A model generated the notes under the pieces. It was not told the DNA's origin and did not search any database. It was given only the letters and a program-made list of their open reading frames with translations. 64,000 nucleotides of DNA from Sycobia sp. Sy_11 (taxonomy: Eukaryota; Arthropoda; Insecta; Hymenoptera; Epichrysomallidae). The position numbers and the translations under genes are program-made. This document shows positions 22,898 through 35,104 of the stretch, in pieces (the stretch's first letter is position 1; each line of letters begins with the position of its first letter). The stretch is taken from NCBI GenBank assembly GCA_018907035.1, contig JACCIC010000166.1, positions 79,501-143,500 on the forward strand. Direction: 5' to 3'.

Positions 22898-24505
22898 GTA
22901 TATATGTTCCATATACATTTTTTATAGGCGGATGCCCGTTAGCTTTCTTTATAAAATCATTAAACATTCGGGGATTAATATTTGTGTTAAAGTAAATTTC
23001 TTAATAATAATCTTCTTAAATAGTTAATAGAAAACAAAATGACAGAAGCGGAGCTCCCGGCTATTTCAGGCTTGTGCTGAAAACTTGCTTATATTATTTA
23101 CAATGTATGCGATTGTATATAGCTTTGTCGCAGCTTATTTTCCCATCTGTTCAACGCGTTTAAAGATAAATATAATCTATGAATGACTATATAAAAGGAA
23201 AATGTTATATAATTCTATATCCGTTTAAAATTGATATACCAGAACCATTATAGCAATGGCCCAGCGATCCGTTAAAAGCTTGAGTTGTTAAACGATACAT
23301 ACACTGTTTCGTAAATAACTGCGAGTCAGGTGCGATTAACAGATTTCCTATTTGCTGATACGAAAAAAATCATGCAATAACGTACATTCTAATATCGACA
23401 AGCTCCCGTTTATCTAACAGGCCAGCTTACCGTTCTTTCCTCGAATGATCGAATGAGAATGGAATCGGTGACGAACATGATAATTATAGGAGCAATGCAC
23501 GATGGATGAATTTTAACATTTCTGTAAAGACCGTGGTAAAAAAAAAAAGAAATTTTAAGAGAATATAAGACGTAAATAAACGAATTGGATAAGCATTAGG
23601 CAGCTCGATTTTAATCTTTGTTTAAATAAATACCTATAATGTCCCATTTTTTGGAAAATTCGTTTTTAAAAAATTTTTTTTCTTAAATTGACTTATTTAA
23701 CAGCACTAAATAAATTATTTTAAGAATTTCTTTTAACGAAGTTCTTTACTTTTGTCGAGGGGTTGGAAAAAAGGATACATCCGCAATCTCTATATTGAAG
23801 CTTACAGTAACAATCGGTGTATAATATCTTCAGATTGAGTTGTATCTTGTATTTTTGTTTTTATTCTGCACTTTACGCGTTAAATGTTTTATTCAAAGTC
23901 TCGTATTGCAGGAGCTACATTCTGGAAGTGAGTTTTAGGGCTTGCTTTTGCCTAACTTTCAGGTCGCGTTAGATTCGGTATACGGTTGATGCCTTACAAC
24001 GACAAAGGCAAGAAATTATAATTACAAGCAAAACAAAGAATAGGAATGTCGGCCGATTTCTGAAAATAAAAACAGGTCAAAATTCGTATGTCCATTATCG
24101 TTTATTTTTCGATAACGTCGAATATATGCGGCCGTGCGTCAAAAATTCGCTCTCCTTCGATCATTAGCATAAGCATTGGCAAAGGAGCTGAAATTATAAT
24201 ACCGTATCCTAATAAATTGTTGACCCCTCCCCCTTCCTTCATCATCGTATTTTTTTTTCAACGTGCGCCTATAGGAGAAGAAGAAAAAAGGCCGCTTCTC
24301 CGCCGTCACCTCGACCCCTCGGCGATCAAAGAGTCTCTTCCCACCTGTATATATGTATATATACATATGAGAGGAAAGAAAAAGAACAGGCGTTCGCAAA
24401 AGGGCATTTCCTTAAAGCCAAGAAGAAGGCGAGCACCCGAGGAAGGAGGAGGAGGAGGAGGAGAGGCGCGCTCGGCCTTGTAATCATCTCGCGCCCGATG
24501 CCCCG

Positions 24506-24516
24506 TAATTCGATTA
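24506..24516. promoter_or_regulatory. Palindromic homeodomain site TAATTCGATTA
   Basis: TAAT and ATTA cores flank TCG, matching the dimeric P3 consensus TAATYNRATTA recognised by paired-class homeodomains. The palindrome extends one base on each side (GTAAT/ATTAC). It sits in CpG-rich DNA with further TAAT cores nearby. Confidence 0.3.
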
Positions 24517-24762
24517 CGCGCGTTTCCCCAGTAATGATACACGCTCGTTGACGCTTCCTTGCCCCCCCCTCCCCTTCCTCGCCACTTCTCGCCGCGCGCG
24601 AACCCCGCGCGGCCCCCTCGCGTGCTACCCCGCCTCCTCCTCCTCCGCCCCCCCCCGCCGACGACGCGACACGCGTCCTTGCGCACCGGCGAACAAGTGG
24701 AGCTCACCGCGACCCTTACCGTCGGGGCGCGTACTACGCCTCGACCCTCCTTATGCGCTCTC

Positions 24763-24797
24763 ACTCTCTCTCTCTCTCTCTCTCTCTCCCTCTCTCC
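24763..24797. repeat. (CT)n microsatellite
   Basis: About 17 CT units, with interruptions at the 3' end. Confidence 0.95.
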
Positions 24798-25059
24798 TTC
24801 GCCGTACGTACGTGGACGAGTGCGGCCGGGGGTGAGAGAGGGGACGGATGGGTCGCCGTCACAAGAACGACACTGCAGCGTCTTCGAGGCGGCGCCGACG
24901 GCTCGCTTCCTTGCTGAGCCCAGTGTCTTTTACACCTGATTAAGCGCGAAAATAATTAGCTATACTGAAACAAGGGGGGAGAGGGGAACTGTTAATCCGG
25001 TGCAGCGCGCGATTTTTATCCTCGACTTGTGCCAGAGAAGGATAGGTATAGAGGATACT

Positions 25060-27060
25060 TAGAACGGGTAGTGGTTTATATATATATATATATATAGGGT
25101 TTGCTTTGTGAGCGTTATATTTATAGGGCCCTGATGCGAAGTTATTATATGTACTTTTTCTTCCTTGTATATCACGTCTTTCGTAGCGTATTTTGTCGAG
25201 TGTATATAATCTAACCTTTTAACCATCTTCCGCGTAAAATTTATGGCATCCTTGCGCGCTGCTTTTCTGTACGGGAGTATTTTATCAACGTGTATTAGCG
25301 AGAAATTGCAGTAATCATGGGAATCGGTTGTTGTCGATGGCTTATAGAACTGGAAATGTTCAATACGTGCAATATTATCGACGAAAAAATTCAATTTCAG
25401 ATTGGCTTATTGGTATTTATTTAGTTTCCAGAAATAATCAGTGTCTTATCAGAACAACAATATATAGTACACTAAAATTCATATCGTCGACGCGAACTTT
25501 ATCGGTTAATTCATTTCATAATTCAAACAGATATATAAATTTGCTAATAATTTCGTGCATACGAATATATATTTTTAACAACCGATAAAATTATTTATTA
25601 ATTTAATAAATAACGGTCGACATAAGTACAATTATTAATTTTTCAAGTAGATAACAATTTGGTTATTGAAAACCTGGACTCCAACGCATTAAATAATTCG
25701 GGCCTTTGTTAAATTAAAAATGTTATGTTAATGTGATGGAACGGTTAGAAACTATATTCCGAGAATAATTCATCGTGATCGAGTAGAAATCAAATTTAAG
25801 TAATTCGAACGGCATCGGTAAGCAGGACATATTTTTTTCCACTATCACAACAAAATCACAAATTTCATGTGATGTTTCGGCTCTTACGGTGATAAATATA
25901 GCCCAACATTGGCGTATCATTCGATTTTTACTTCGAACGACTTACTTTACCTCTCTGTCGTTTCGCTTCGGGGTAAACTACCTCGCGAGCTAAATAATCA
26001 ACTGCCAAACTTGTGATCCCGTTGAAATGCACTATAATTGTGATTCAATTCGAACGAGTAGGTTGGTTATAATCCTTAAATATATCTAGTGTTAAATATC
26101 CATGTAATTCCTCTCTGGCACTTACATATTTATTTAAAGTAAAGAAAATTATTTTTTATTTGTAATAAGCGTTTATTTGACATAAGTTAGCTGTGTATTT
26201 GAAATAAATTTCAAATTATTTATTTCAACCAAATATTTATTGATAGAAGAGAACAGAATGTCTACTATTGTCAAAATTTATTTCGAAAAAATGCCAATTT
26301 CGGCAAAATAAATTATTGGTAAAATTTTGACTCGATTTCATTAAATTAAGAAAAAAATGAAATGTAATAAAATTTTATAGAATACAATAATCTGTATTTC
26401 GGCACTTTTTTCGACTATCGAAATATACGTACACGAGTTTATATTCAAGTTTCATATAACTATGAGTAGTGGTTTCAAATTCATTCTCGATTATTCATAA
26501 AACCGAACGTAAATTTTGAACATATTATCTGTATCCAAAACGCCCGTCATCTTAAATTTAAGTGTTTGTAAAAAAAAATAAAGTTTAAAAAATAATTTCT
26601 CTCTTAAAAGAGTAACATTCTAGCAAATGTATCTTTGACTGAGATATAGTTTGTATAGCAACAGAATTTTTTTCGTAAAAATTATATATGAAAATTCATC
26701 ACGGCTAGTGGAACGTTGAAATTTTTAAATAAATTAATATGTATTTTTCGTTAAAATTATTAGTGATATACAAAATAAAAATTTATTCAGACTTTTCTAT
26801 AACATTTATCATATAATGCGCTATTCAGTTATAAAAATCATAAATTATATCTGAAAATGCAAATTATATATTTAGAAATTTATATATCTAAAAATCAAAA
26901 CGCCAAAAGATGGTGCAATGGTTGTGCAATGTTTACCGAAAAATTGTCTCTCTATAGATTTATTTGAATGTAGATTTATATGAAAGTACTCGAATCGAAA
27001 ATCGAACATATGAGTTGTAGTTCGTATTACGCACATGATGGCTATTATAGCAGAATTTCG
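25060..27060. other. AT-rich stretch without a recognised gene
   Basis: A short AT array is at 25078-25096. Several frames of 60-110 codons occur but have no recognised product or splice context. Confidence 0.45.
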
Positions 27061-27084
27061 AATATTTTTCGCGCTCTCTTTCTC

Positions 27085-27087
<3 letters not shown>

Positions 27088-27132
<45 letters not shown>
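27088..27132. repeat. (CT)n microsatellite
   Basis: About 22 CT units; first array of a five-array cluster. Confidence 0.95.
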
Positions 27133-27135
<3 letters not shown>

Positions 27136-27314
27136 TTCTGTGTTTTGTTAGTTTTGTTGGCATTTTTATCCATCAATGCAGAGTTTTATCCATTAGATTC
27201 CCGATGCCCATTCGAGCCATATAGGAGAACTTTTCAAACGAGCATCCCCGCGCTCCCTTTCCTTTTTGACCGTTAAAGCGGGAGCAAACAAAGTATCATG
27301 CGTGTAATGTAAGC

Positions 27315-27424
<110 letters not shown>

Positions 27425-27586
27425 ACATGCATCCATACATATATAACGTTACGACAATGTGGCGGAGAAAAATCGACGAATTTCCATTCGCTTAAGCGAA
27501 AACAACGAGAATACCTGGCTGGAAAACTGTAGCGCTTGAAATGTTTTCCAATAATTCTGAAAGCACCGAGCGGCAACTGCGTTGTA

Positions 27587-27590
27587 TGTG

Positions 27591-27663
<73 letters not shown>
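27587..27663. repeat. (GT)n microsatellite
   Basis: About 38 GT units with one GC interruption near the start. Confidence 0.95.
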
Positions 27664-27665
<2 letters not shown>

Positions 27666-27689
27666 TTTTTTTTCTTTATATAAAGCCAG

Positions 27690-27691
<2 letters not shown>

Positions 27692-27733
<42 letters not shown>
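27692..27733. repeat. (CT)n microsatellite
   Basis: About 21 CT units, 29 bases after the GT array. Confidence 0.95.
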
Positions 27734-27736
<3 letters not shown>

Positions 27737-27950
27737 TTCGCTCTCTCGATCTCCCCCCAACCGCGTTGATACTTATACGAAATATAAAGAAAATAAATAT
27801 AATTTATAAGTTTAATAAAGGGAAATGACGAATCTCGTGATCGAAAAAGGCGCGGGACTTTCTGTCAACCGCGTGACATAATCAGCATCGGAAATTTGAT
27901 TTGAGCAGATTGAATTACGAACTTTTTGGTGGCGATTTTTTAACGCTCTT

Positions 27951-27951
<1 letters not shown>

Positions 27952-28017
<66 letters not shown>
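27952..28017. repeat. (CT)n microsatellite
   Basis: About 33 CT units, the longest pure CT array in the window. Confidence 0.97.
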
Positions 28018-28020
<3 letters not shown>

Positions 28021-28624
28021 ACGTCACTCTCTATAGATCTATTTTTATCCCGTTGCTTTCGCGCGGTCTATAATGTACTCAAATGTTATATACCGCGAAT
28101 TTTCAGAAGAAATTGGTATAAATGAGCTTAATTAGATTAGATGATTAACTATTGGCTTTGAAGGAAAAAAAATTTAAGCTATAAAAAGATAATTCATATC
28201 TACGTAATAATGCCCTTACAGAAACTAGCACATTTCAAGTAACTGTCTCAATAGTGACTAATACATTACAAATCGTTCATTCAAAATTAAGACATTTCAT
28301 ATTTTTACGTAGTAGACTACAGCACAATTTCCAAAATTTTACATCGAAAACTATAGTAACTGAATTGTGCAACTATTCACCTCCAATCATGAGTTGTGAT
28401 CCTTTGTGTCGCGAAATGTATATATATCTATGCTTAGTCTTCTTAAATTTCCATTAGAAGCAGATATTTGCTGTGGAAATGCATATGAGGGTGACCATTA
28501 CAAAAACTCTCGTGTGTATCTATACCTCCCATCAAAAATTAGATATCTGGCGTAAATTAAATTTAGATTGGATTCGGATTAGCATAGAGAACGTCTGCGG
28601 TATCATCAAATTTTTTTTTTCCAG

Positions 28625-28841
28625 CAATATCGAAGATCGGAATGACTTTCCTAATCTAAAAATATATTTCTTCGGTGGTACGGACGCTTCAATCGTATTA
28701 TTGACAGATCAATTTATATACAAAGGCCGAAAACGATCGTTTCGCCTAATCGAGCAACTTATACAAAAGTCGAATGGAGCACGCTTAAAAATATTCACCT
28801 TAGGTTTTGACAAAAACTTATCTAAATTAATCGCAAATTAG
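28625..28841 (+). CDS. Possible terminal exon, unassigned alpha/beta protein fragment
   Basis: A run of eleven T followed by CCAG (ending 28624) makes a textbook splice acceptor. From AAT at 28626 the frame is open for 71 codons to TAG at 28839-28841. The residues alternate beta and helix: a hydrophobic strand ending in a Thr-Asp (IVLLTD), a basic turn, a helix (FRLIEQLIQK), Asn-Gly, and another strand (LKIFTLGF). This order resembles the third domain of eRF1/Pelota, and less well the second half of a von Willebrand A fold. The final eRF1_3 strand is absent, so it could be truncated. The same frame is open upstream to a GTG at 28473, so it need not be spliced. It is not identified. Confidence 0.25.
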
Positions 28842-29261
28842 TCGGTTGAAAGTTTTGATTATTAAGTGTACGTTATATATTGGGCAACGGCATTAACTGA
28901 CTTTCAGTAGCACCTGGATGAATTTTATTATTATCCGCTAATGATAAATGATAAGGCATTGGTAGAATACAAAAATTTGTTTTTTGTTTTTTTTTTACTT
29001 TGAATTCATAAGAACCTCATTCTTTATATTCAACTTTACTTACAGAGCGATTAATATAAGCACTATTTTATCTTAAATAAGGATATTTTTTTAATTTAAT
29101 TCTTGGAACGACATCTAAAAACTGTGTTTTAAAGCAACAGTCCTTTTTAAATCATGCAATATTGAAGTAAGTGACGCATACGAAAATCTTATTATTCAAT
29201 AAATCATAATTGAATAGCATTTGAAAAAGCTTTTATCTCCAAATTTCATAAGAAACTGTAT

Positions 29262-29340
29262 TTTTAATTATATTTATTTTTTCTTATTGCAGGTGAGTGA
29301 GAGGAATTGTCTTATTAAATCTGGGTTAACACGTAAGTCT
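29262..29340 (+). other. Candidate recursive-splicing (ratchet) site with 40-nt RS-exon
   Basis: A pyrimidine-rich tract ends in TTATTGCAG (to 29292) and is followed without a gap by GTGAGT (29293-29298). The acceptor and a perfect donor are thus joined as CAG|GTGAGT. A second donor, GTAAGT, starts at 29333, which would define a 40-nt RS-exon (29293-29332). In known insect recursive splicing the acceptor is used first, and the regenerated donor then removes the RS-exon. The juxtaposition is seen directly; use in splicing is inferred. The signal has + orientation and sits in a long AT-rich stretch without other exons, as expected within a long intron. Confidence 0.4.
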
Positions 29341-30457
29341 GAACTAAATTTAATTCTATAAAGTTATATTATAATTTAAATATATCCCGCAAAAAAGTAT
29401 TTGAATGATTAAAAGTAAATTTTCTTTTAATTTTATAAATATTATTTTTGATTATTGTCTTAAGTTACTTGTATATTCTATCGCTAATCTAAACTGTTAG
29501 TCCTTTTTTTAAAGAAATGATTACACTATCTTAATTATAATAAACATGTATTTATTACATGATTTTGTTAAAATTAGCCGCTAAAGATTAATAATTTTCA
29601 ATTACTTATTTTTCTGTACCTAATGAATACTTATAGAAAAATCATTACAGCAAAAGTAGAAAATAGTATTATTTTTTTTCCAATTCCGATTGTGAAATGT
29701 TTATTAATGCTAGCGTTAAAATATTAATAACTTGAGCAATATTAATGAGTTTCTATCTTCATTACGGATCATAAAATAAGCAGATAATAATCCGAATCGT
29801 ATTTTAAAAATACTTTGTTCCATTTCGATGAGACACAATAAAACACTTCGATCACTGCATAACACAGATATAATTTTCTATTATTAGTTCTGCAAATGAA
29901 GTTTTGGTTATTTTTATCTAGCTTCGGTACTTATGATCATTAAAAAGCTAAACATGCACTTCAGGTTGCTATGGAATATTGAGATATCCTAGATGACTAT
30001 TTGAAAAAATAAAAAAAAGGACTAATTCAATTGAATGAAGTATGAGGAAAATGATTTTTTTTTTATTTCTTGAAAACTATAAGAATGTAATGCATCTTAA
30101 TAGTACAAACTTCAAAAGAGAAGGAGGCTTAAACATTTACAGTTTAACGTTTCTATATCTGTATATAAAATATCTATTACTAATTATTTCCCTCCTGTAA
30201 CATTAATCATTATCGTGAATCAAATAACATAAGTGGCACAATTGGTTCATGGAATAGGGTAGGATTGGCACTCCGTTAAATCAAACTGAAAAGTCTTTTA
30301 TTTTATCAATTGGGAATTGTAGGTCTTCAAAATCAAATTTATCAATTATAAGTTCTAGAGATCGTGAGCTGTAAATTGTCAAGATGTAACGATAGCGTTT
30401 TAAAATTGGATTACTTCAGATATTCTTAAAATATCAATATGGAGCAATCCAGTTATT

Positions 30458-30476
30458 AAAAAAAAAAAAAAAAAAA
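30458..30476. repeat. A19 homopolymer
   Basis: An uninterrupted A run. It might be the tail of an old retroposed copy, but no duplicated target site was recognised. Confidence 0.8.
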
Positions 30477-32264
30477 CAAGACGGAGAAATTTAGAAATGA
30501 GATGTTTTGGATATAGTATTGGATGTCGCTCAGCTCGACACCTGAATGTATAGATTTGTAAAACGAATATAATATGTCAAACTTTGGTGTGTAAAATACG
30601 ACAATGATCATTTATAACTTATTCAAACCTAATTGTTATTAAATTTTCGTTCGTTCCGTCGAGATACCATATCGGGACATATTTTCATGTATATATATAT
30701 ATTTGAAAATATTGATACAGCGATACACGCATGGCTATCCTGACATCTCATTTACATCGTGTTCTTAGGATTTTGTTCTTGAATCCTAAGGAGTCGAAAT
30801 AATGGACTTCTATACAATATGTTTAGAAGGTTGGGAAGCTGCACGTTGCAATTATAAATAGACTTATGCGAGGAAGAAAAGTTTGGTATTACTGTTGCTC
30901 TGACATTTTGAATATTTTATGTAACCCCACCTCTATATATTGATCGTATTCTTATAAGTCGAACTCGGTCGTTCGAGAGCTCGAAAAATCTCGGCGATTC
31001 TACGCGATCTGAATTATAATAGACCATTCGTTGCTCCAACATCTATATAGTTTGCACTCTATAAAACTGTACTCCAATGAGTTTTCAAATTTACTTTATC
31101 CGATGGTATTTTAAATTCCAAATTCTCTTCAAGCGTTGGTTCTTTAAATTCACATTTACATTTACGAAATTATCTTTTTGTATTATATTTTTTAATTTTT
31201 TATATTATATTTTTTATTATATTACTAATATCTTTGGATGACTGAAATGTTGTCTTCATTTCGAAGTTATCGAATCGTGATAATTCTTGATGTCTCTCAA
31301 TTTAGACCTCCAATAATAAAAGTTTAAAGACACATTCCAATCGTACTTTCTGTTGTAGAAAGAAAGAAACTTTGATGTTCACAGTATTCTTTGTCATAAA
31401 TGTCTGTCTTGTAGTAGTTCTTGAAGGTTTTCCTTCGTCAATTCGGTATTACAGAGACATGATCGATATTACAGAGATTGATTATCGAATCTTCTTGCTG
31501 AAATTCATTTAGAGCTAAATTTCCGGCTATACATATATATCCTTTAAATGTCTAAAATATGCGTTATTGTTAATTTTCTTCGTCAAGTATATAAATTGAA
31601 GAACTGATTTTCAACACATATTACAGATGTTATATATAAAATTACAATTTTTAATATAATGTAACTGTATTTGTTTTGACTTCTAGACACTAAAGGAATT
31701 AGGGAGTACTCGGTGATTCCTTTAACAACAGAACATAACAACGTAAATTTGCGGTTCCCCGCTTTATTCATTGCGCGTACATGTGATAATTCGATTAACT
31801 ACATGCCCATCGAGGATGTCAGGCTCTGATAATAAGGTTTTGTTAAACGCGCTGCGGCCGGACAATACTTCCTCCGATTGTCATCAGAAGAGACAAGTGG
31901 CAGAGCGGCAGCGATCGCTTGCGATGCATAAAACATAATCACCTTATTCCCGAGTTATGACTTATATTTATCCGCGAAGACCTATGGAGAAGTAGATGCG
32001 CGCGTGCAAGAGAGATAGAGAGAGAGAGTTAAAGTGATGAGGAGGGGAAGGGGGAGTAATCCGCGATGATTCCTCGCCTCCGTATCGATTAATCTGCGGC
32101 TCTCGCGCGAATTCCATCCCATCTGTCATTTATTCAGAAACTATACCGAGAAGGCGATATAGAGAAAAGGGATGAGCAGGTACGAGCCCCTTGCCTCCTT
32201 GTACAACGAAAATTCGTTCTTGCCAGCTCTTTACTAATTCAGGACGTTTCTCTAGAATATGCGC

Positions 32265-32268
<4 letters not shown>

Positions 32269-32309
<41 letters not shown>
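32269..32309. repeat. (AT)n microsatellite
   Basis: About 20 AT units. Confidence 0.95.
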
Positions 32310-32316
<7 letters not shown>

Positions 32317-32476
32317 ACCTGGGGATACGCTTCCACGCGAACTTCAGCGTCTCCCGTTTCAAGAGACTGATTAAATATGCGCGCGCTTCGCTCGACCGGT
32401 TAAAACTTTAAAACGTCGAGCGTCCTTCTTCCTTTTTTTTTGCTTCTTCTTCTCCCGTCGTCCGCTCCCGCTAACT

Positions 32477-32517
32477 TATTTATACGCGCTCGGATACGAC
32501 CCAGATTCGTGACGTCA
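32477..32517 (-). promoter_or_regulatory. Candidate minus-strand core promoter: CRE plus TATA box
   Basis: On the minus strand TGACGTCA (32517-32510) is followed 25 bases later by TATAAATA (32484-32477). Transcription would start near 32453 and run leftwards. No initiator consensus or downstream coding exon is evident. Confidence 0.3.
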
Positions 32518-33489
32518 AACGGAGCCAGAGCCACGATTCGGCTTTTTGGGCCGATGACTTGTGAATGAGGGATGCTCGGTCTCCAAATGACAATTACACG
32601 CGAACGAAGTCGCGTTTGCGCGCCTTTCACCGATACTTTTGGATAATGCGGCATAGAGTCTTATTCCTTGGATCAATTTTACTCCATAATTCGTTGCAGA
32701 GATGTTATGCCAATATATGTATATATTAGTTAGGATATATATATATATACATAAAAAGTAAATTGTTTAAGATTTAATAGTAAAAACTTTTTCGTAGAAA
32801 ATAGACGTAGACTTCCAAGTTACAATGTTCTCAAGCGTTTGCTCACGATTGTTGTAAAATGACAGACTGCCTAAGGATTAGTAATGGCAATTAATTTTTA
32901 TAGAGCTAATGATTTCAGAGATCTGCAGACAGACGAGAAGCGTGTCTGACATCACTAATAAACCTTGACATCACTGAATATATTAGCACTGGATAAATAA
33001 AACTCTATATGATATATGTGCAATATTTGCATATAACTATGAATGTATAATGCTTATCTCGATTTGCTAGGATTTTTTGAAAAACTTCGAACTATATGCA
33101 TTTGCCAAAAAATAGAATTAAAAAACTTTTATCAACTGATAACAGGTTACATAGAGAAACAGAAATACACGTAGTGTCGAGGATTAAGTATATATTATAT
33201 AATAATTTTTTTTCAACGAAAAAACTCAATTTTACTTTCAAAATGAGCAAAAAACTGATGACCTATAGCACTGAAAATCCTGCACAACGATTCCAATGAT
33301 TATGAATGCAGTTTTGTTCAGTACTTTAATTAATTATCACATTTCTAATTAAATATATTTACCTCATCTATTTGAATACTATATAAATAATTTTATGATT
33401 CTTTTTTTTCTTTTATCAATATTATATTCATAAAAGTTCTTTTTAGTCACTAAACTCAATATATTACCATTTTTTTCGAAAAAGTGCAA

Positions 33490-33770
33490 CGAAAGTCTTT
33501 TATGTAAAATATATAAGATTTTTTAATCTGTCGTTAAAATTCATAAAAAATAAATACTAAAAAAATTATAAAATAATTATTTATTAAGAAAATACGAGTT
33601 TAAAAAAAAAAAGTTTTTACGAATTTGTCGCGAACTTCACTATATTATAAAACTTGCAAAAAAGATTTTCCTTATGCAAAATATATTGCTTTTTTCATAA
33701 TCTAGCCTTGAAACTCATAAAAAACTCAACTGTATAAACTTAGACATAATTAATTATGATAAAATACGAG
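33490..33770. repeat. Degenerate tandem duplication, period about 173 bp
   Basis: Two AT-rich copies share anchors in the same order: AAAATATAT, AATCT, AAACTCATAAAAAA (AAATTCATAAAAAA in copy one), an AATTAT-like segment and ATACGAG. AATCT is at 33525 and 33699; ATACGAG is at 33592 and 33764. No third copy was found. Confidence 0.55.
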
Positions 33771-34822
33771 GCTGTAATTTTTTAGCTCAAACTTCTGTAT
33801 GGAAACAGCAGTGATTCCAATGAGCCTAATCAGTACATTGCGTGTTCATGAATCTTGATCATTAATATGACATAGACCCCAAATTTCAATTCAAAATGTC
33901 TGTTAACAAAATGGCGTGATATCGAACGCAACAAAGTTATGAATAAATATTGTTCATTCTTTACTAACAATTGATCAATTTTACGAAAAAATTTTATAAA
34001 ATAAAAAGTGACTGGAATTATTCAAAGAACCTGTACCAATTGTTTTCAGAATTTTTAAGGCAATTTTTGGATTTTATCATTTCTTGAAATATTAATAATT
34101 TTTTGCAGAACGTTCAGAATATTTTTTGCAATTTTTCAAAAAACTGTAATAGTGTGATAATTTTGTGGCTGAAAATGTCTACAAAAAAAAGTCTTCTTGG
34201 GGCCAACGAATTGACTGCTCTGATATTTAAATATTGTAAAAATAAAACAGAATATAGAACATTGAAATAAACATTGAAATAAACTGAATAGAACATCGAA
34301 AAGGTATATATAATTTGCAAAAAATTCTCGAATTGCACCGGTTTTTTCTATATAGACGTATACAGACGACTGAAAGTATTGTGTCTGTCTCGGGATTTGT
34401 ATCAGAAAAAGCTTTCAGTTACTGTAGTATAATGATAATGTAAATAAAAGGTATTCTATATCGATATAAATAAAGAGTCAATAAACAATATACCTGAAAT
34501 GTATGTAATTTAAAGAGCTTATTCTGATACTACCTTAATCCAAAAGCACTAAAAATTTGAGCCAATCGTATGTGGAGCGGGAGCTTATAACCGAAAATCG
34601 ATAAGGATAGTCAAGAGTGTATTCCATTTGATGCGCGTTAAATATAAAATTATATAATCCATTTAGCAATAAGCGACAGAGCTTCTATATTTGTTGCGCG
34701 CGGTCAGTGCAGCAAGCGAGCCTTTTCGGCTTAATTATATATAGTCGGGATTTGCGGGCGAAAAGTGATTTCGGAGTGCGGGACCTGGAGGATCATTGGG
34801 AAAATTAAAAATTTCAGAAAAT

Positions 34823-34824
<2 letters not shown>

Positions 34825-34872
<48 letters not shown>
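34825..34872. repeat. (AT)n microsatellite
   Basis: About 24 AT units. Confidence 0.95.
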
Positions 34873-34874
<2 letters not shown>

Positions 34875-35057
34875 TGATCGATTAAACGAGCAACGTATCC
34901 CAATGAAAGAGAGTTGCTGTTTTTGTAATTGAGTTTCACTTGCACTTAATTATAGTTTATTCTAACCTTTTCCCTGCACAGCTATGCGCCAGCAGCACAT
35001 AAAGTAAAATCAAATGTTCGCAGAATCTGCAGTTTTATTAGTTAAAGCGTCCTAATA

Positions 35058-35104
35058 TATGTGCGTGTGTGCGTGTGCGTGTGTGCGTGTGCGTGTGTAT
35101 GTAT
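35058..35104. repeat. GT/GC alternating array with higher-order unit
   Basis: GTGTGC and GTGTGTGC units alternate, so a higher-order pattern has formed on a GT array. Confidence 0.85.

Larger units (their letters stand above)
21080..24240. other. AT-rich stretch with one long AT array
   Basis: It holds two consecutive hairpins at 21800-21859 and an AT array at 22839. A CpG-poor, low-copy-looking segment at 21290-22000 might be an old element, but no termini or frame were seen. Confidence 0.45.
24240..24940. other. GC-rich, CpG-rich block with a CT array
   Basis: CpG-rich DNA with a GGA run near 24445, C-runs near 24565 and 24650, a CT array and a palindromic homeodomain site at 24506. Frames are overlapping and Pro/Arg-rich. 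Confidence 0.4.
28850..31980. other. AT-rich stretch, apparently intronic or intergenic
   Basis: It includes the acceptor-donor pair at 29293 and an A run at 30458-30476. Otherwise no feature can be supported. Confidence 0.45.
31980..32660. other. Moderately GC-rich block with a promoter-like minus-strand arrangement
   Basis: It contains an AT array at 32269, a CRE at 32510 and a TATAAATA on the minus strand at 32484. An 84-codon ATG frame (32400-32654, minus) overlaps these elements. If the promoter is real, the frame is probably not a protein. Confidence 0.35.

Noticed and set aside
25059..25394. 111-codon minus-strand open frame
   Set aside because: It starts with TTG in AT-rich DNA and shows no recognisable motif or splice context.
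30458..30476. A19 run as the tail of a retroposed gene
   Set aside because: No coding similarity upstream and no target-site duplication seen.
32400..32654. 84-codon minus-strand ATG frame
   Set aside because: It overlaps a CRE and a TATA element on the same strand, its tail reads an A-rich run as Lys/Arg, and the product is unrecognised.
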